A stretch of 64,000 bases of DNA from Pieris napi (GCF_905475465.1 NC_062243.1:7712267-7776266); one strand, 5' to 3'; counted from the stretch's first letter, positions 1-11,959 are shown. The notes: generated from the letters alone by a model not told the origin. A program made the numbers and translations.

Positions 1-2943
1 TACTTAACTAATGATAATATTTATTTTTTTAAGTTTCCATGGAATTAAAGTAACAGCACTCAATACATACATCAAAATGTCCCATATTTATTCAAGCATA
101 CATAAGCATATCTAGACCTGAATTTTATTGAAATTATCCAAGTAATAGGTTTAGCACTTTTAAGTATATGAAATAAGTTGGTTCTGTTAATAAATTCATC
201 TGTTATCACGAATCACATTCCATGTTCTCGCTAATGGATAGAATTGCCATAATCATATCTTAACATCATAACTTTGTATGGATACAAAGTGATTTATAAA
301 TAGCCAAGTACACACCCTTGTCCTTAATATCGTCGTAAAAGCGTTCATCTGGACTGAACCAATGTTAGAGTGCAATCATTCATACTTAAACGCGAAACTA
401 ATAAGTACTCATTTGCAAATAATTTCCCAATAACAATTAATAATAAACTAAGCAATGTGTATTATTTTGAATGCAGTTACAATAATAACTTATAAAAAAG
501 ATAAGCCTAAAATAGTCCTTCGCATTGGTAAATTGCATCCCCTCCCAAAAATATCGAAATCCTGCGAAAATAGGTTTTCTATTTTCCATAAAAAAATTGG
601 CAATTCGGGGGTTGTTTATATTGTTATTAATTAAACTCACCCCATTGTTTCTTTTCCAGCGGTCATTGAAACACTTTGTTTTAGAAATGTTCTAAATTCA
701 TAATTTTCAATTTATCTCTCTCAGCTACTGAGAAGCTGTCAATCGGCGGTTCAGCATAAACTAAAGAAATTACCATTGTTGCCAGTTATAAGTATGTTAT
801 TACTTATTGTAAATTATAATTATTTAGAATTTGAATTTAAGCATGTAAAATAAGGAATAATATATGTTTTGTTTTGGAGCATTTGCTTATTTACCCAAGA
901 GTACATAAATTATTATTTTATTTATTTGTTGTCTTCTCTGTAGTGACATCTTTCGGGGTCATTGTAAATTACTACACTACGTTATATGCGCTACCCTAGA
1001 TGTCTCTGAAAAAAATGTAGAAGTAAATTTTTATATTATTTTTACTTTTGTACCTACGCGAGTCATCAAAAAATGTTGGTAAAAAAATTTCGTTGCCTAT
1101 AAACTGGAGACTAAAAACCTTTTCAATCCCTACAGTTTAAGAATAAAGTGAATTGGGAATGTGGATATTGTTAGTAAATATATCAATTATCAGGAAGATC
1201 GATTAAGAACGTTGTATGAAAATTGAAAATGTTACTGGCTGACGGCTGTCAACAAAAAAATACACGACAAATTGATAAATGGGTAATTTTAAATGGGTAA
1301 AAACGGTCGGGGGGGTTCTCTAATCCCTTGCCCTACCCTAGATTCAAAAATCACTACCTATCAGGTTTGAAATAATTGTTTGCTCCTATAGCTAACAATC
1401 TCCTGCCATTGGCAAAATCAAATTGGTAATAAGAATAATCTTAACAATAAAGCTAGCCTATCTGTAAAAGCTAGGTTTTTCGTCAGCAGAAACCATATTA
1501 TTTAAAGATAATATTTTGAAATAAAATATTAAAAGTTCAGATTCATTACACTTTATTATGCCTTGATTCGCGTTCTAAATAAATGAACGTTAATATCATC
1601 GTTTTGCTATCACTATGACGTGATAAGTGTAAGTCGTGTATTCATTGTACTTAATTAGATATTAAGTGTACTTAATTACACTTAATTACATAAATTTTCG
1701 AATTAAATACGTTAAAAGTATTTTTGAAATCAGATTAATACTACAACCCTTTTTTCTTTTTTTTATATTATGGCAATAGTTTTGACTTTACAACCCTTTT
1801 TTCTTATAAGGCTTTGCTGAAATAAAAAAAAATTAAAGAAACTGCAGTCCAAAAACTTTTGAAGCCAACCATAGATAATTAAAAAAACTTTAAACTTGTG
1901 TAAAAATAAATACGTATGTATATAGGTATGTTAGAATGTGTCATAAGAAATAGTTTTTTTATATATTAAATAGGTAACGATCGTAAAAAATTAAAATGAT
2001 AGTCTTTTATATTGAGCAACATCTCTCAATTCCAAAAAGATCACCGATACGAAGTAGATCACCATCAGAACTTGTGAAAGTAAACACTAACCAATCTTTG
2101 TGTTTAAGGCGAATATTACTACGTAGTAAAAGTAGTACAAAAGTGCTTAAAATATGTATATAACTGCACGTTAAATGTTTTTGAATGTGTCATTATTTTT
2201 CTTTAGTGTAGTATCAAAGTTTGTTCATTTATTATCTATTACTTTTCTTCGATTATTAAATGATGCTCAGAAAAAATATTTGTATATAAATATGATATAA
2301 TTATAATTTTAAATTAAAATCCGTTAATATATTAGGTTATTTAACAAGTAAACAATCTTCGCCTTTACAAAAGTAATAAAAATGTTTTACACAATGCAAA
2401 AGAACGTTGAACTGTAGTTATATAACGTTGTTATTTATTAGCTTACACAATGCACATTATAATCATATCGACGATATAATTAAGTAATAAATTACTTTTT
2501 CTCGCGATGACCGTAAATCTATTGGTGGTCTACAATTAAATTGCGTTTGCAAATATGTACCTGCACAATATGGTATGTATTACCAATTTGTGAAACCGCA
2601 AGCATCGAAGCAAAATTTAATCATAAATTGTCTCTTTCTAAGAATTAAGTTAACGTTTAGAACAAAAGAGGATTTTATATGAAAATCGGGTTATATTAAG
2701 TGTTTAAAACTCACATTGCCTCCATGGCCAATGCCTTTTCATTTAAAAAATTTTCATGTAAAACCAGGCAGCGCATTTCGGGTCATAACCGTTTCTAAAT
2801 ACATTTAAAAAATATTTAAACAGTTACATAACATAAAATAATGCAGATTAACTAACAAATACATTTTATAAAGGAAATGTCGATCGAAGTTTTATTAATC
2901 CGGTTACTATTAGAAATCTTTAAAAAGTTACACGTTTCCCTTA
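1..2943. other. AT-rich intergenic DNA, nothing recognised
   Basis: No open frame in this stretch shows family motifs or splice signals that fit together. It consists of AT-rich sequence with poly-A/T runs and short imperfect repeats such as a twice-occurring cttaattaca near 1,670-1,690. I see no gene, tRNA or terminal-repeat element here. Confidence 0.5.
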
Positions 2944-3543
2944 TAGACCAGGGTCGATAATTTTTGAAACCTAAAAAAATAATAGTAGGATGAAACCCTT
3001 TGGAAAAGGAGGAAAATATTATAAAAATTAAAGGAAAAATAATTTACGGGCGATCTGAGGTCGGGAAGGGTAGGGGGGGGAGTTTTAAGGGTAAAAAACG
3101 GTTTATCTCGATTTCCGGCAAAACTAAAAGTCCTATGGAAAAAAGTCAAATGGCAAAGTTGTAGGTAATATAAAGATCTAAAACTTTTGTATTCACACAT
3201 TTTTCACATAACCTCAAAATTTATGTGAAAAATTCAAAAAAACAAGTTTTTGGTTTTTAATTTTTATCTTTTACAAAATTTATTTTTTTCCCACGAAATT
3301 TGGTGAAAACTTACCTTTTTATGTCTTTAATACGCTGTAATTTATTTGATTTGAAATAATAATTTTTTCACCTTATTTTGAATTAATATCGAAAAAGCAC
3401 CCTAATTTTCAATCGAAAAATCACCCGTCAAAATATCAGCTTTTTTCAAAAAGTTGGTGTGCTTTCAGTTCGTTGAAACCTCTACCTACCCTGGTAGGTA
3501 GAGGGTACCTATTATTATTATTATTATTCTCTACCCTGGTCTA
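2944..3543. mobile_element. 600-bp inverted-repeat element, copy 1 (family X)
   Basis: The segment starts with TAGACCAGGGT (2944-2954) and ends with its exact reverse complement ACCCTGGTCTA (3533-3543), giving 11-bp terminal inverted repeats. Inside are a G8 run (3073-3080), a perfect 12-bp-arm hairpin (3479-3504) and an ATT microsatellite beside the right terminus. A second copy in opposite orientation lies at 7842-8212. There is no transposase frame, so this is inferred to be a non-autonomous DNA element; superfamily unknown. Confidence 0.6.
3479..3504. repeat. Perfect 12-bp-arm palindrome with 2-nt spacer
   Basis: CCTCTACCTACC is followed by CT and then its exact reverse complement GGTAGGTAGAGG. 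It lies about 30 bp inside the right terminal repeat of the family X element and carries the same CCTGG core as that terminus. It is followed by an ATT repeat (about 3511-3528). Confidence 0.8.
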
Positions 3544-3689
3544 TTACTATATGCAAAACACATTCTGCGTGGATTTTATTGCGAATGTTCAGTTTAAGCT
3601 CTCATATGGTATGTACAGAAATCTATTAATGACAAGTATAATATGTGTACTGTAGACATATATTTCAGTAAATATGACTTAATGTCCCC

Positions 3690-4070
3690 CTTAAACCCCT
3701 AGACGGGGCAAAGAGGGTCCATAGTGAGTCTCCATCGCGTTCAGTCTTAACTCTTGAGACTCGTATTTCACCTCTCTTCAAGTCTTTACGGCTCTCTTTG
3801 TCTCATCTGCAACTGTACGACGCCAGGTTTGCTTGGGACGCTTCCGCTTTCCGCGGGTTCCAATCGAGCGCCTGCTTAGGAATATAATTGGAATCTCTTG
3901 GGCGTGTATGGCCTAACCATTTCTACTTGCGTCGCTTGATCTGCTGGCTATTCGGGGTTTCTCGGCAGCGCTCCCAAACTTGCTCGTTAGAGATCTTCTC
4001 GGATAAATAGATACCCAGGATACGGCAAAGACAGCGATTGACGAAGTCTTGGAGCCGGTGCGGGAGCGGA
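3690..4070 (-). pseudogene. RTE/BovB-like reverse transcriptase C-terminal remnant
   Basis: On the minus strand the translation reads through LQDFVNRCLCRILGIY, then SNEQVWERC, then WLGHT, then a region like QALDWNPRKA, interrupted by stops and frame changes. This order (FINRCLR..I, NEELW, W.GH.L, ALEWNP.G.RKRGRPK.TWRR) is the usual C-terminal tail of RTE-clade non-LTR retrotransposons after the catalytic core. Only the tail is present; there are no catalytic residues. It is a dead 5'-truncated fragment. The clade assignment is from family knowledge, not a search. Confidence 0.65.
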
Positions 4071-6989
4071 ACAGTAAATATATATATTGTATAATATGAA
4101 AATGAATTCATATATACGCGCTTATAACTATCGCGCTCATCTGTTTCTGTCAAATTGGGTGTTTGCTGTGATGAAAGATACAATGCTACAGATGAGTACT
4201 TTAGTTAAAACGGTTCAGTTAAACTACTTTTTTTTTCATTACGGAAATCTTTTATTATAGTATGATAAAGTTTGTTAAATAAGTGTTTTTATTTTAAGTT
4301 TCTAAAATGATGTGTTGGAGATCCTGTATAAAGTCCGTTCTATATCCTCTTCAATCTATATAATGTCAATCTAAAGGACAAAGATTGTAGAACTATTTAT
4401 TTACTTTAACGTTATTTTCATGTTAAGCGAATCCGGTAAGCGGTCGTAAAAACTATACGCGGTGTTCATACCATATTTTTATTACTATCAATTACGTGTA
4501 CATAAAAATAATATTTGGTGAACGCCTTTAATTTTCTTCAAGGATGTGCCCGTTCATTTTATACATATCGGCAAATATAATCAGTAATTTTCTATAAAGT
4601 CCAAGTCAAGTTTATTTATAGACTTCAACTCGATGTATGTTCTCTTTTTCTCTGAAGATAAGAAAGACACCTTAGGTAAAACATTAAAATTAAACCTATT
4701 TTTTTTTAATGAAAAAGGAGGTTCGTCTGGAATATCACAGACTACTTCAGAGAGCAAACTTAAAGAAACATAAATGGTATTCATATACGCCACACTTTGC
4801 CAAACGTACGAGTAGTTTGGTTACTGGTTGGAACTTTCAATAAAATAACAAAATTGTGTTAAAAATATTAATTAAAAAAAAACATTAATTCGCTGCTAAT
4901 TAAATAAGATTCATTCATTTGCGGTTAAATTATATCACGGACGTACCAGTTAAATTAAAATGCATCGAGCATAATACGTAAACAATGACAACTTCCTCTT
5001 CGCAGATTGTGACCTCGTGGCGTCCGTGAACCGGCCCTGACCTCTCGCCTTAGATAATACATAATATTTAGTAAATAAAATCATGTGGTCTTCACATGTA
5101 TATCACTAATGTAATATTAGTACAGTACTAACATTCACTATTCCATGGCATTTTACTCGCTCATATGTTCTTTATATGCTTTATATTTCTTTATATTAAT
5201 TATGAATTGTTTTATCGTTCCTAGTTAATACAATACTTGGTGTGATTGGTTTTCTAGTTTACTATATTATTTGACTACTTTAGTAAGATATACCATAGTT
5301 ATATTTCGTTTAGTTGGTGTCTGGGGTAGTTAAAAGTACGAGTATTCACCCTCATGTACTCCGCTGGTTCTGCGACCTAAAATGGCTGAAAATATGCATC
5401 TTTGAACGTATTTTGCTATCTGTTTTTAGATCTGACTTCCGCTTGCATTTAGCCATTTGAATAATGTAACTTTCGAATTGTAATTATTATTTAACTCAAC
5501 CAAGTAATTTTGAATTTACTTAATAGAAAAATTATAATTATTTTGTATTATTTCAGCTGACATTATTAATTGATGATATTAATAAGACTTCCGGTGCATT
5601 TCCTGTTGTCCTTTCGGCTGACCCCTAACCCTGACATCATAGTTACATTACATAAGATTTATTGAACTTAAAAAATATGGCCTTTTATCAATACATTGGT
5701 AAATTTCACAAGTTGAATTGTATAATTTACGACATCAATGCTTGCCGAAACGAATTATTTTTTAATTTAATTAAACAATAAACAGGTAACAACATTATAT
5801 TAAAATAAAATATTTGCATAATGAATTTAAATATATATTTATTCAAATGGATAAAATAATAATTATATTATACCATAGTAATTCAAAAATTATATAAAAG
5901 CATTTTATTATCCGATTACTACCCCATCGATGTCCCTGTTTTTGAGTGTAAATAATATACTTAACTTATATATGTAGTGTAAATGTTGCTTATTCTTTTG
6001 CTGACAGTTCACTTCTGGGGTAGTTATGGGGATTTATGTATAATGTATATGTGTGCACAGTGCACTATTTGTTTTGCAACCAGTAAATCATGTTCAATAA
6101 TTATTGATGATTTTAAAGCTTCGCATGTATTGCCTCAATATGGGCGGTGCATTATCACCGGTGCGGTGCATATAGTTGTGGGATTAATGTTTAAGGAACT
6201 TTATTTCTCATTACAAAAATTATTTTTTATTTACATGATAAATTTAATATTATATACGAACGAGATACACGTCGCCATCAGCTAGCCCAATTTTAGTCTA
6301 ATGGGCCCATTCTGATGTGTATCTTTAATGCCCTTTTGAACTGATCAATCTGAACTGATTATATAGACATAGACATATAATTTATTACAAACAAAAACAC
6401 ACACACATAAACACACAAAATAACAATAAACAAAGAAAAAAAATATATATTATATGAAATGCTTTGTTATGTTGTAGTGTTAAATTTTTTGCTCTGTGAT
6501 TTCGGTTATTTCCACGTAGCTCGTTACCGTTAAACCATCTAAATTACATTATAGATATGTAAATAATCACAATACGATCAAAGTCCGCCAATGGTAAATT
6601 CCATTCATCATTAAGATTATTTGAAGTAACAAAAACTTAACTTTTCAAGGAGATCTTTTTAAGTGTGTAATTTCCTTAATAAAAAGTCGATTTTGTTTTA
6701 TAAGAATACGAGCGGCTGTCTGCGGCTTTATTTAGTTTTCCGGTAAGGATTAGCAAAATACTGACAAAATATTTCAAAATATTGGTAACTAAGAGAAACC
6801 TTACCTGTTTAGTGTTTATATGCCATGTGCTAATGCTGTTTTTACATCCTCCTCAACAACATGGCTACGAGAACTCGTCAGACTGAACTCACATCAGACA
6901 ACCTTTCTGCTATTTTAAAAGGAGTCTTCCAGAATCACTTTCACTAGCGAAAACATGGCTTGTAGAAATATGCAGACTTTTTGGAAACA
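4071..6989. other. AT-rich intergenic DNA
   Basis: No recognisable gene. A minus-strand frame at 4581-4835 is open for about 80 codons, but I recognise no family and see no supporting splice sites. A somewhat GC-richer patch around 4990-5045 and A/T-rich simple sequence make up the rest. Confidence 0.4.
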
Positions 6990-7233
6990 AACACCCGCCG
7001 CACCACGTCAAACAAAATGCAAACCTATATATAAGCAACCCAAAAATCGCACTTTCTTCGCCCTACGCTTTTTCTCCTTCCGAGGCCCTTTCATCTTTAA
7101 CCACTTTCTTAAAAACAAAATTATCACTAACATTGCAAAACTCACATTAAATACATTTACTAAACATCTCAAACAATATCTTTTTAACCTGTCTTATGCT
7201 GATATTGAAAAAATTCTTATTGTGCAAAAATAG
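6990..7233 (+). pseudogene. Non-LTR retrotransposon ORF2 C-terminal tail
   Basis: The open frame (6955-7233) contains RFFSFRGPFIFN followed about 30 residues later by LKQYLFNLSYADIEKIL. The pattern (R.FSF.GP..YN ... L..WL..L.Y..TE.LL) resembles the extreme C-terminus of insect non-LTR reverse-transcriptase polyproteins, downstream of the catalytic domain. No RT motifs precede it, so it is a 5'-truncated remnant. The match is by remembered pattern only and is moderate. Confidence 0.4.
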
Positions 7234-7841
7234 TTTAAATATAAATGTGTTATGTAGGAATCATTAAGACGTAAAATAGTGTTTACATGTCAATAGAAAG
7301 AAAAAAAATTATTTTCTTTTCTAGAAATGAAGAGTATCTTCTGAATATAGTATAACCCTAAAACAAACCAAGAGCATCGCGATTTATAATCTGCGCTATC
7401 AATCCATAATTAACATAACTAATTTTTAATCTAACCGCATAAATAGCGAATTAGATAAAGCTACGATGAATGAAACCGTGAATGAAAAATGTGTCAGTTA
7501 TAAAAATACGATATAATTACTAAATCAGAGATCAGTCCGATTTCATTTGTGTAGGTTACCTGCGTAGGAATGAACGCCTTTATTTTCTACTAATAAATTT
7601 TTTACGAAGGTTACGTTTAAAATGCTGTGTCTCAATAGATAAAAATTCAGCGAGTAATAATTAAATAATCGCAGCAGCCAGGTGCGACCTGGAGCAACAA
7701 ATAAATACAAGAATAGCTCTGGAAGAGTTAAAACGGTAGGGGGGTAGGGGGGGGGACGGGTATGGGCGTTACTGCATACAATTTTTTGCATTTTCTGAGA
7801 AGATTTACTATGGTAATATATATTTTTTTTTACCATAGGAA
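7234..7841. other. Intergenic DNA with a G-rich run
   Basis: No gene is seen. A G-rich stretch at about 7738-7755 (GGTAGGGGGGTAGGGGGG) resembles the homopolymer block of the family X element but lacks the rest of it. An A/T-rich inverted repeat follows around 7810-7840 (CTATGGTAA / TTACCATAG). Confidence 0.4.
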
Positions 7842-8212
7842 AGTAGAGATTTCAACGAACTGAAAGCAAACCAACTTTTTGAAAAAAGCTGATATTTTGA
7901 CGGGTGAATTTTCGATTGAAAATTAGGGTGTTTGATAAATGTGTAGATACAAAAGTTTTAGATCTTTTTATTACCTACAACTTTGCCATTTAACTTTCTT
8001 CGATAGGACTTTTAGTTTTGCCGGAAATCGTGATAAACCGTTTTTTACCCCTAAAACTCCCCCCCCCCCCCCCCCTAACCCTTCCCGACCTCAGATCGCC
8101 CGTAAATTATTTTTCCTTTAATTTTTATAATATTCTCCTCCTTTTCCAATATGTTTCATCCTATTATTTTTTTCACTTTTTATTTATTTTAAAGGCTATC
8201 TGCACTGGTCTA
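7842..8212. mobile_element. Family X element, copy 2 (inverted, degenerate termini)
   Basis: This is the reverse complement of much of 2944-3500. It shares the blocks around TTCAACGAACTGAAAGC, AAAAGCTGATATTTTGACGG, GTTTTGCCGGAAATCG and CGACCTCAGATCGCCCG, and ends in CACTGGTCTA, a decayed version of the 11-bp terminus. Its homopolymer is C17 (8059-8075) where copy 1 has G8. It is shorter than copy 1 and lacks a block next to the shared terminus. It carries no coding potential. Confidence 0.6.
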
Positions 8213-8833
8213 TGAAGAGGGTTTCGCGGGTGTCCACTCACAATTAAAATATATTGTAGGCTTTCAAATATAGATAACCAGAGGCCAGAACCACTGTTAA
8301 CATGAATATTAAAAAAATCTATTTAAACAGGTATTCAAGTTAAGTTAAAATTCGCTCATTTTTCTTTAAATTTAATTCAGACCTTTAGGTTACAACTGAT
8401 TGACATTTAATACACAATTGTATTTAGTTATGTTTAGATAATTAAACCTTTGGCATGCATCCAATGCAGAGATTCATCGGTCCATAAATGATAAGTTACT
8501 AATCAGTAATAATAGCCGAAATTCGAGTGTAAATTCGTGACAGACCCTGAATCACATTAATGACCTGCACTTAATCAAACATATCATGTCAAGGTCAAAT
8601 CTCTCACGAATGTTTGTCTAATCAAAAAATGTATGCATGGACTATAAATTAGCTAGATAAGGTTGTCATTTTTGAAGATAAGAATTTGTTCATTGACCAG
8701 ATGCAAAAAAGCTCACATACAAAGCAAAGTCAAAACGTTTTAATAATCTTACTTTTTTAATATATTAGAAGTAGTAGTGGTAATGCGATTCATTCCGATG
8801 TTGAATATTCAAATCATAAAGATATCTACTTAC

Positions 8834-9021
8834 GTAATAAAGCCACTGTATCAAAACCGATGCATAATATGTTAAAACGACATAACTCTAGCATGAACGG
8901 ACATTTTAGCGTCTGTTTTCTGTCGACTTTTCCAGAAGAGAACAGAACCTTGGCGTTGTTGTAGATTGTTCTATACAAAGACCGTATTTTACTGTATTCT
9001 TTGCTCATTTTAAACATCATA
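8834..9021 (-). CDS. Candidate single exon, unrecognised protein
   Basis: On the minus strand a C-rich tract ending ..CCCCCAG precedes 188 nt that stay open in one frame and end at a strong donor, TTAC|GTAAGT. The frame encodes KEYSKIRSLYRTIYNNAKVL and, further on, LKCPFMLELCRFNILCIGFD. I recognise no family. No neighbouring exon of matching phase was found (it would need two bases from the previous exon and leaves one). It may be an orphan exon, a decayed gene or chance. Confidence 0.22.
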
Positions 9022-10145
9022 CTGGGGGCGATGTTCTTAAAAAGTAAGGATCATGGACATCTTATAAAATCAGTACATTAATTAACATTAACAAAAAGCT
9101 AAACTTAAATTAAATCGGTATATAAAATTTTAAACCTACCGACCTTTGGTGGCAATAAATAATGAAATTAGAAATCTTAATTATTGTAACTGCTTAATAT
9201 TATAGCGTGTTAGCTAATCACGCTATCTGTACTTAAATCTGAATTGAATACCTCAAATACATAATAAATAATATGAATTCATAATATCACTACAATTAAC
9301 CAATTTTTTCTTGCATACTAAATACATAATTAGTTTTTATAACTATTATATTCGCTCGTCTAGTTTCATAATTTTTGTTCTTATTTGAAATCTTACAACC
9401 GTAGTTTCTAATGTATCACAATGGCACGTATAAATTAAACTGTTTTAGAAAACAAACAAACACAATTATTTCCTTGAGTAAAACTCTGGATTTCATGGTT
9501 GTTTTAATCAATACGGTATATAATATACTCAAACTAATTTCACAATTTATTGCTTCTCACAACCTAATTCTGTTATGCAAATCTTATCTGTCACCACATC
9601 AGTCAAGGTAACCAGGGTCGGGAGTAGCTTTCTATCATCAAGGTTGAATAAAAAAAAAACACTCTCGAAAAAACTTATTTATTTTACAATAGCAGAGGAG
9701 ACGCAAAAAGCACCGAAAACATTGTGCCAAAAGCCAATTTACACAAAAAAATCTTCCTCAAAAGATAATAAATAAAAAAGCGTAAGTGAGAAAGTATTGC
9801 AGCCGACGCGTTCGTATCGCTTCGAATGCTATAACTTTCACTTACGGTTACATAACTTTACATATAAAATCACAACAAAACTTAAAACATAACATTACAA
9901 ATCAAATGAAAGTATGATGGCGCGACTGACTTAAGATTATGACTTAATATTACAATGGACGGTTTTGCGTTCGCGCATTGTGGCCACCAATAAAGCACGC
10001 GAACGGCAGAGAGCAGCGTTTCATCTTTACGACATATTATGTAAATGCAGGTGCATTCAGATGTATTTACGAAACCCCACGCTCTGTCATTTCAGTATCT
10101 TGCATTCCAGATTTGAGCCTACATTCTCTTGGATGTCGACTTTGT
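9022..10145. other. Intergenic DNA between candidate exon and LARP6 3' end
   Basis: AT-rich and without a recognisable gene. It contains the inverted repeat at 9781-9846 and a somewhat GC-richer patch at 9930-10140 that may be 3' transcribed sequence of the minus-strand LARP6 gene. Confidence 0.4.
9781..9846. repeat. Imperfect inverted repeat (hairpin)
   Basis: CGTAAGTGAGAAAGT at the left pairs with ACTTTCACTTACG at the right (13 matched bases with a 2-nt bulge). The intervening sequence itself contains TTCG...CGAA complementarity. It could be the remains of a small inverted-repeat transposon or a structured piece of 3' UTR. Confidence 0.45.
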
Positions 10146-10151
10146 TTTATT
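10146..10151 (-). promoter_or_regulatory. Candidate poly(A) signal for LARP6
   Basis: AATAAA on the minus strand, about 320 nt past the LARP6 stop codon. It is the first canonical hexamer I see downstream in transcript direction. Use is inferred. Confidence 0.3.
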
Positions 10152-10466
10152 TTAATTTTGTGCTCACAACTCTGACATACATGGATGAAAACTCGCCCAC
10201 AGCGCACGTCCAAGCCGCAATAAATACGCGGTAATAAATACTAATAAATTAAATATTAAATGTAATAAATTAAACAACTATTCTAAGTAAATGAGCGATC
10301 ACATACGCCGAATCAACGACATTTAGGTAACTTCACAAAAAGGAGATATAATAAGCTTACAATTAACACACGTACTTCACTTCCTCGTTGTTGAACCTAG
10401 CAGGCATAACGTGAAAGGTAAGTTATCCATCGTGATTAGAAAGGTGTCACGGTTGGCGGACGCTTT

Positions 10467-11681
10467 CTAGCGCGAATATAACGCAAGGTCCGAGATTCTA
10501 CGCTGACGGGAGGCCGCATGGAAGCCCCTTGTGCCGTCCGGAACTAATGGAGTTCGAGGTTCAAAACGAGGCGTGCAGGATAACCTCCTGCCACCACATT
10601 CTGTTCCTGTCAACGAACAACCCGAGAGCCTTCTTGACAACCAGCCTTCAGCGCTACTTGCACTTCCGGTACTCGCTTGAGAAGCACGGCGAGAACCACA
10701 GAAGAAAGAAACTCCAGAATCTGAGCTATGACTGCAAGTCGATTGCCGACGGGGCACCCATGTTTGAATTTCGGGAGAACGTGGCGTGAAAAATCCACTC
10801 GAATTCCTTCTGTAGAATGGTGCGACATATCTGTAGTCAAATTCAGGTTCTGATCCACTACAGCAAGATGAATATTCACATTCATGACGCCTCGGTGTTG
10901 CACGGCGAATCGGAGTTTTCCTTTTCGGTTCCCGTGGGACTCCGTTTAACTCATACACTTTCATACCATCTTCTTCAGAGGTCTGAAGCTTTAGTGCACT
11001 TCGAGCTGCTTCAGATTCTGTAAACTCAACCAACGCACACACACAATTAACAAGACTGGGATTTTTATTTAGGAACTGCCGAACATCAGCAGGAACTGGA
11101 TTTCCAGGACGTAGAACTCTAACCAAAGCAATTTCACCACAGCCCGCAAATAACCTTGACACATTTTCTACTGACGGGCGATCTATAGGCATCTTCACAG
11201 CTACTACTGTCCTTGACGGTGTCGTCTCATCGTATGCGGGAAGAGGATCGATTCGACGTAATTTAGTTCCCGCTTCATTAATTTCCAATTTTGTAGACTT
11301 CTTCAAGGCTTCTGCGACCACTCGCCAATCCTTTGTAAGATGTTTTACTCGTTTGAAACTGGATATCAATTTTAGAGAGACATATCCTTCCTTATTTCTT
11401 CGCACGTGCTTAAGCAGGAAGGCGTCTTTAGTAATATTAGCATCCGAGAAGTAGAACTCCACTTGGGAGGCTATACGGTTGGCTAGTTCCTCGTCAGGTG
11501 GTGCGTATGGCGGTTCCTGTGTGTCGGGAGCGACTTCGCAGCCAGAATCTTTTCCGCCGCCGGAGCCGGCTTCGGAAGCCGTGTCTGAAAGATCAGCATT
11601 TTCGTCGGTGGACGGACGACGGTCGGAAGTTATGCCTTCGTCGGGTTCAGGCATGCCCTGGCCAGGAGGTATCCCCTCCAT
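10467..11681 (-). CDS. Larp6: La-related protein 6 (Acheron/Achilles family), intronless ORF
   Basis: 404-aa RNA-binding protein of the LARP6 family; vertebrate LARP6 binds structured 5' UTRs such as those of collagen mRNAs, and the moth homologue Acheron was first described in dying Manduca muscle. Seen here: an acidic, Ser/Gly-rich N-terminus (1-60); a La motif (about 64-145) with ANRIASQVEFYFSDANITKD and the GYVSLKLISSFKRVKHL segment; an RRM-type domain (about 155-250) with TVVAVKMP, VSRLFAGCGEIALVRVL and CALVEFTESEAA; a basic Ser/Arg-rich linker (250-370); and a C-terminal SUZ-C/LSA motif (about 374-395) with PLVPDGTRGFHAASRQRR. Human LARP6 is 491 aa, so this is shorter mainly in the linker. 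The whole protein is in one open frame. The start is the first ATG after a plausible TSS apart from a two-codon upstream ORF. Stop is TAG. No other gene is close. Confidence 0.93.
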   Translation of the reverse strand: MEGIPPGQGMPEPDEGITSDRRPSTDENADLSDTASEAGSGGGKDSGCEVAPDTQEPPYAPPDEELANRIASQVEFYFSDANITKDAFLLKHVRRNKEGYVSLKLISSFKRVKHLTKDWRVVAEALKKSTKLEINEAGTKLRRIDPLPAYDETTPSRTVVAVKMPIDRPSVENVSRLFAGCGEIALVRVLRPGNPVPADVRQFLNKNPSLVNCVCALVEFTESEAARSALKLQTSEEDGMKVYELNGVPREPKRKTPIRRATPRRHECEYSSCCSGSEPEFDYRYVAPFYRRNSSGFFTPRSPEIQTWVPRRQSTCSHSSDSGVSFFCGSRRASQASTGSASSAEGWLSRRLSGCSLTGTECGGRRLSCTPRFEPRTPLVPDGTRGFHAASRQRRISDLALYSR

Positions 11682-11705
11682 CTCTGTTAGCGCGTGGAAG
11701 TACCA

Positions 11706-11714
11706 CTATTGCAT
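11706..11714 (-). promoter_or_regulatory. Minimal upstream ORF (ATG CAA TAG) in LARP6 5' leader
   Basis: On the minus strand, 24 nt upstream of the LARP6 start codon, lies ATGCAATAG, a two-codon uORF. If the TSS near 11,754 is right, it is inside the 5' UTR and could lower or condition translation of the main ORF. That effect is inferred. Confidence 0.4.
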
Positions 11715-11753
11715 TAGAGGAGCGTGCGACTCACTCGATGGCGCGTATCGAAC

Positions 11754-11787
11754 TGCGGGCGCGCGGCGCGTAAAAGTATCTTTTATA
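11754..11787 (-). promoter_or_regulatory. TATA box and initiator-like core promoter of LARP6
   Basis: TATAAAAG on the minus strand (11780-11787) lies 33 nt upstream of an initiator-like GCAGTTC whose A is at 11754. That is close to canonical TATA-to-start spacing. It would give a 5' UTR of about 73 nt with no intron, in keeping with the single-exon coding frame. The sequence between is GC-rich. Confidence 0.5.
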
Positions 11788-11959
11788 ATATCGGAGGGAT
11801 GCACAGTAAAAGGCGTTCAGAAACCAGAAGTGAGATGACATTGCAGACTTCGCGACGCATGCGTTTTAATTACTTAACATGTGTTGCCCATTTAGATTGC
11901 GCTCAGTGCTAGTTTGTTTTGCGCTTATTGTAATGCGAGGTCTCACGCACCTTGGATCA

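Noticed and set aside
4581..4835. About 80-codon minus-strand frame (YVWQSVAYMNTIYVSLSLL...)
   Set aside because: No recognised family, no good acceptor, and ends in AT-rich lysine-poor sequence of intergenic type; not enough to call a gene.
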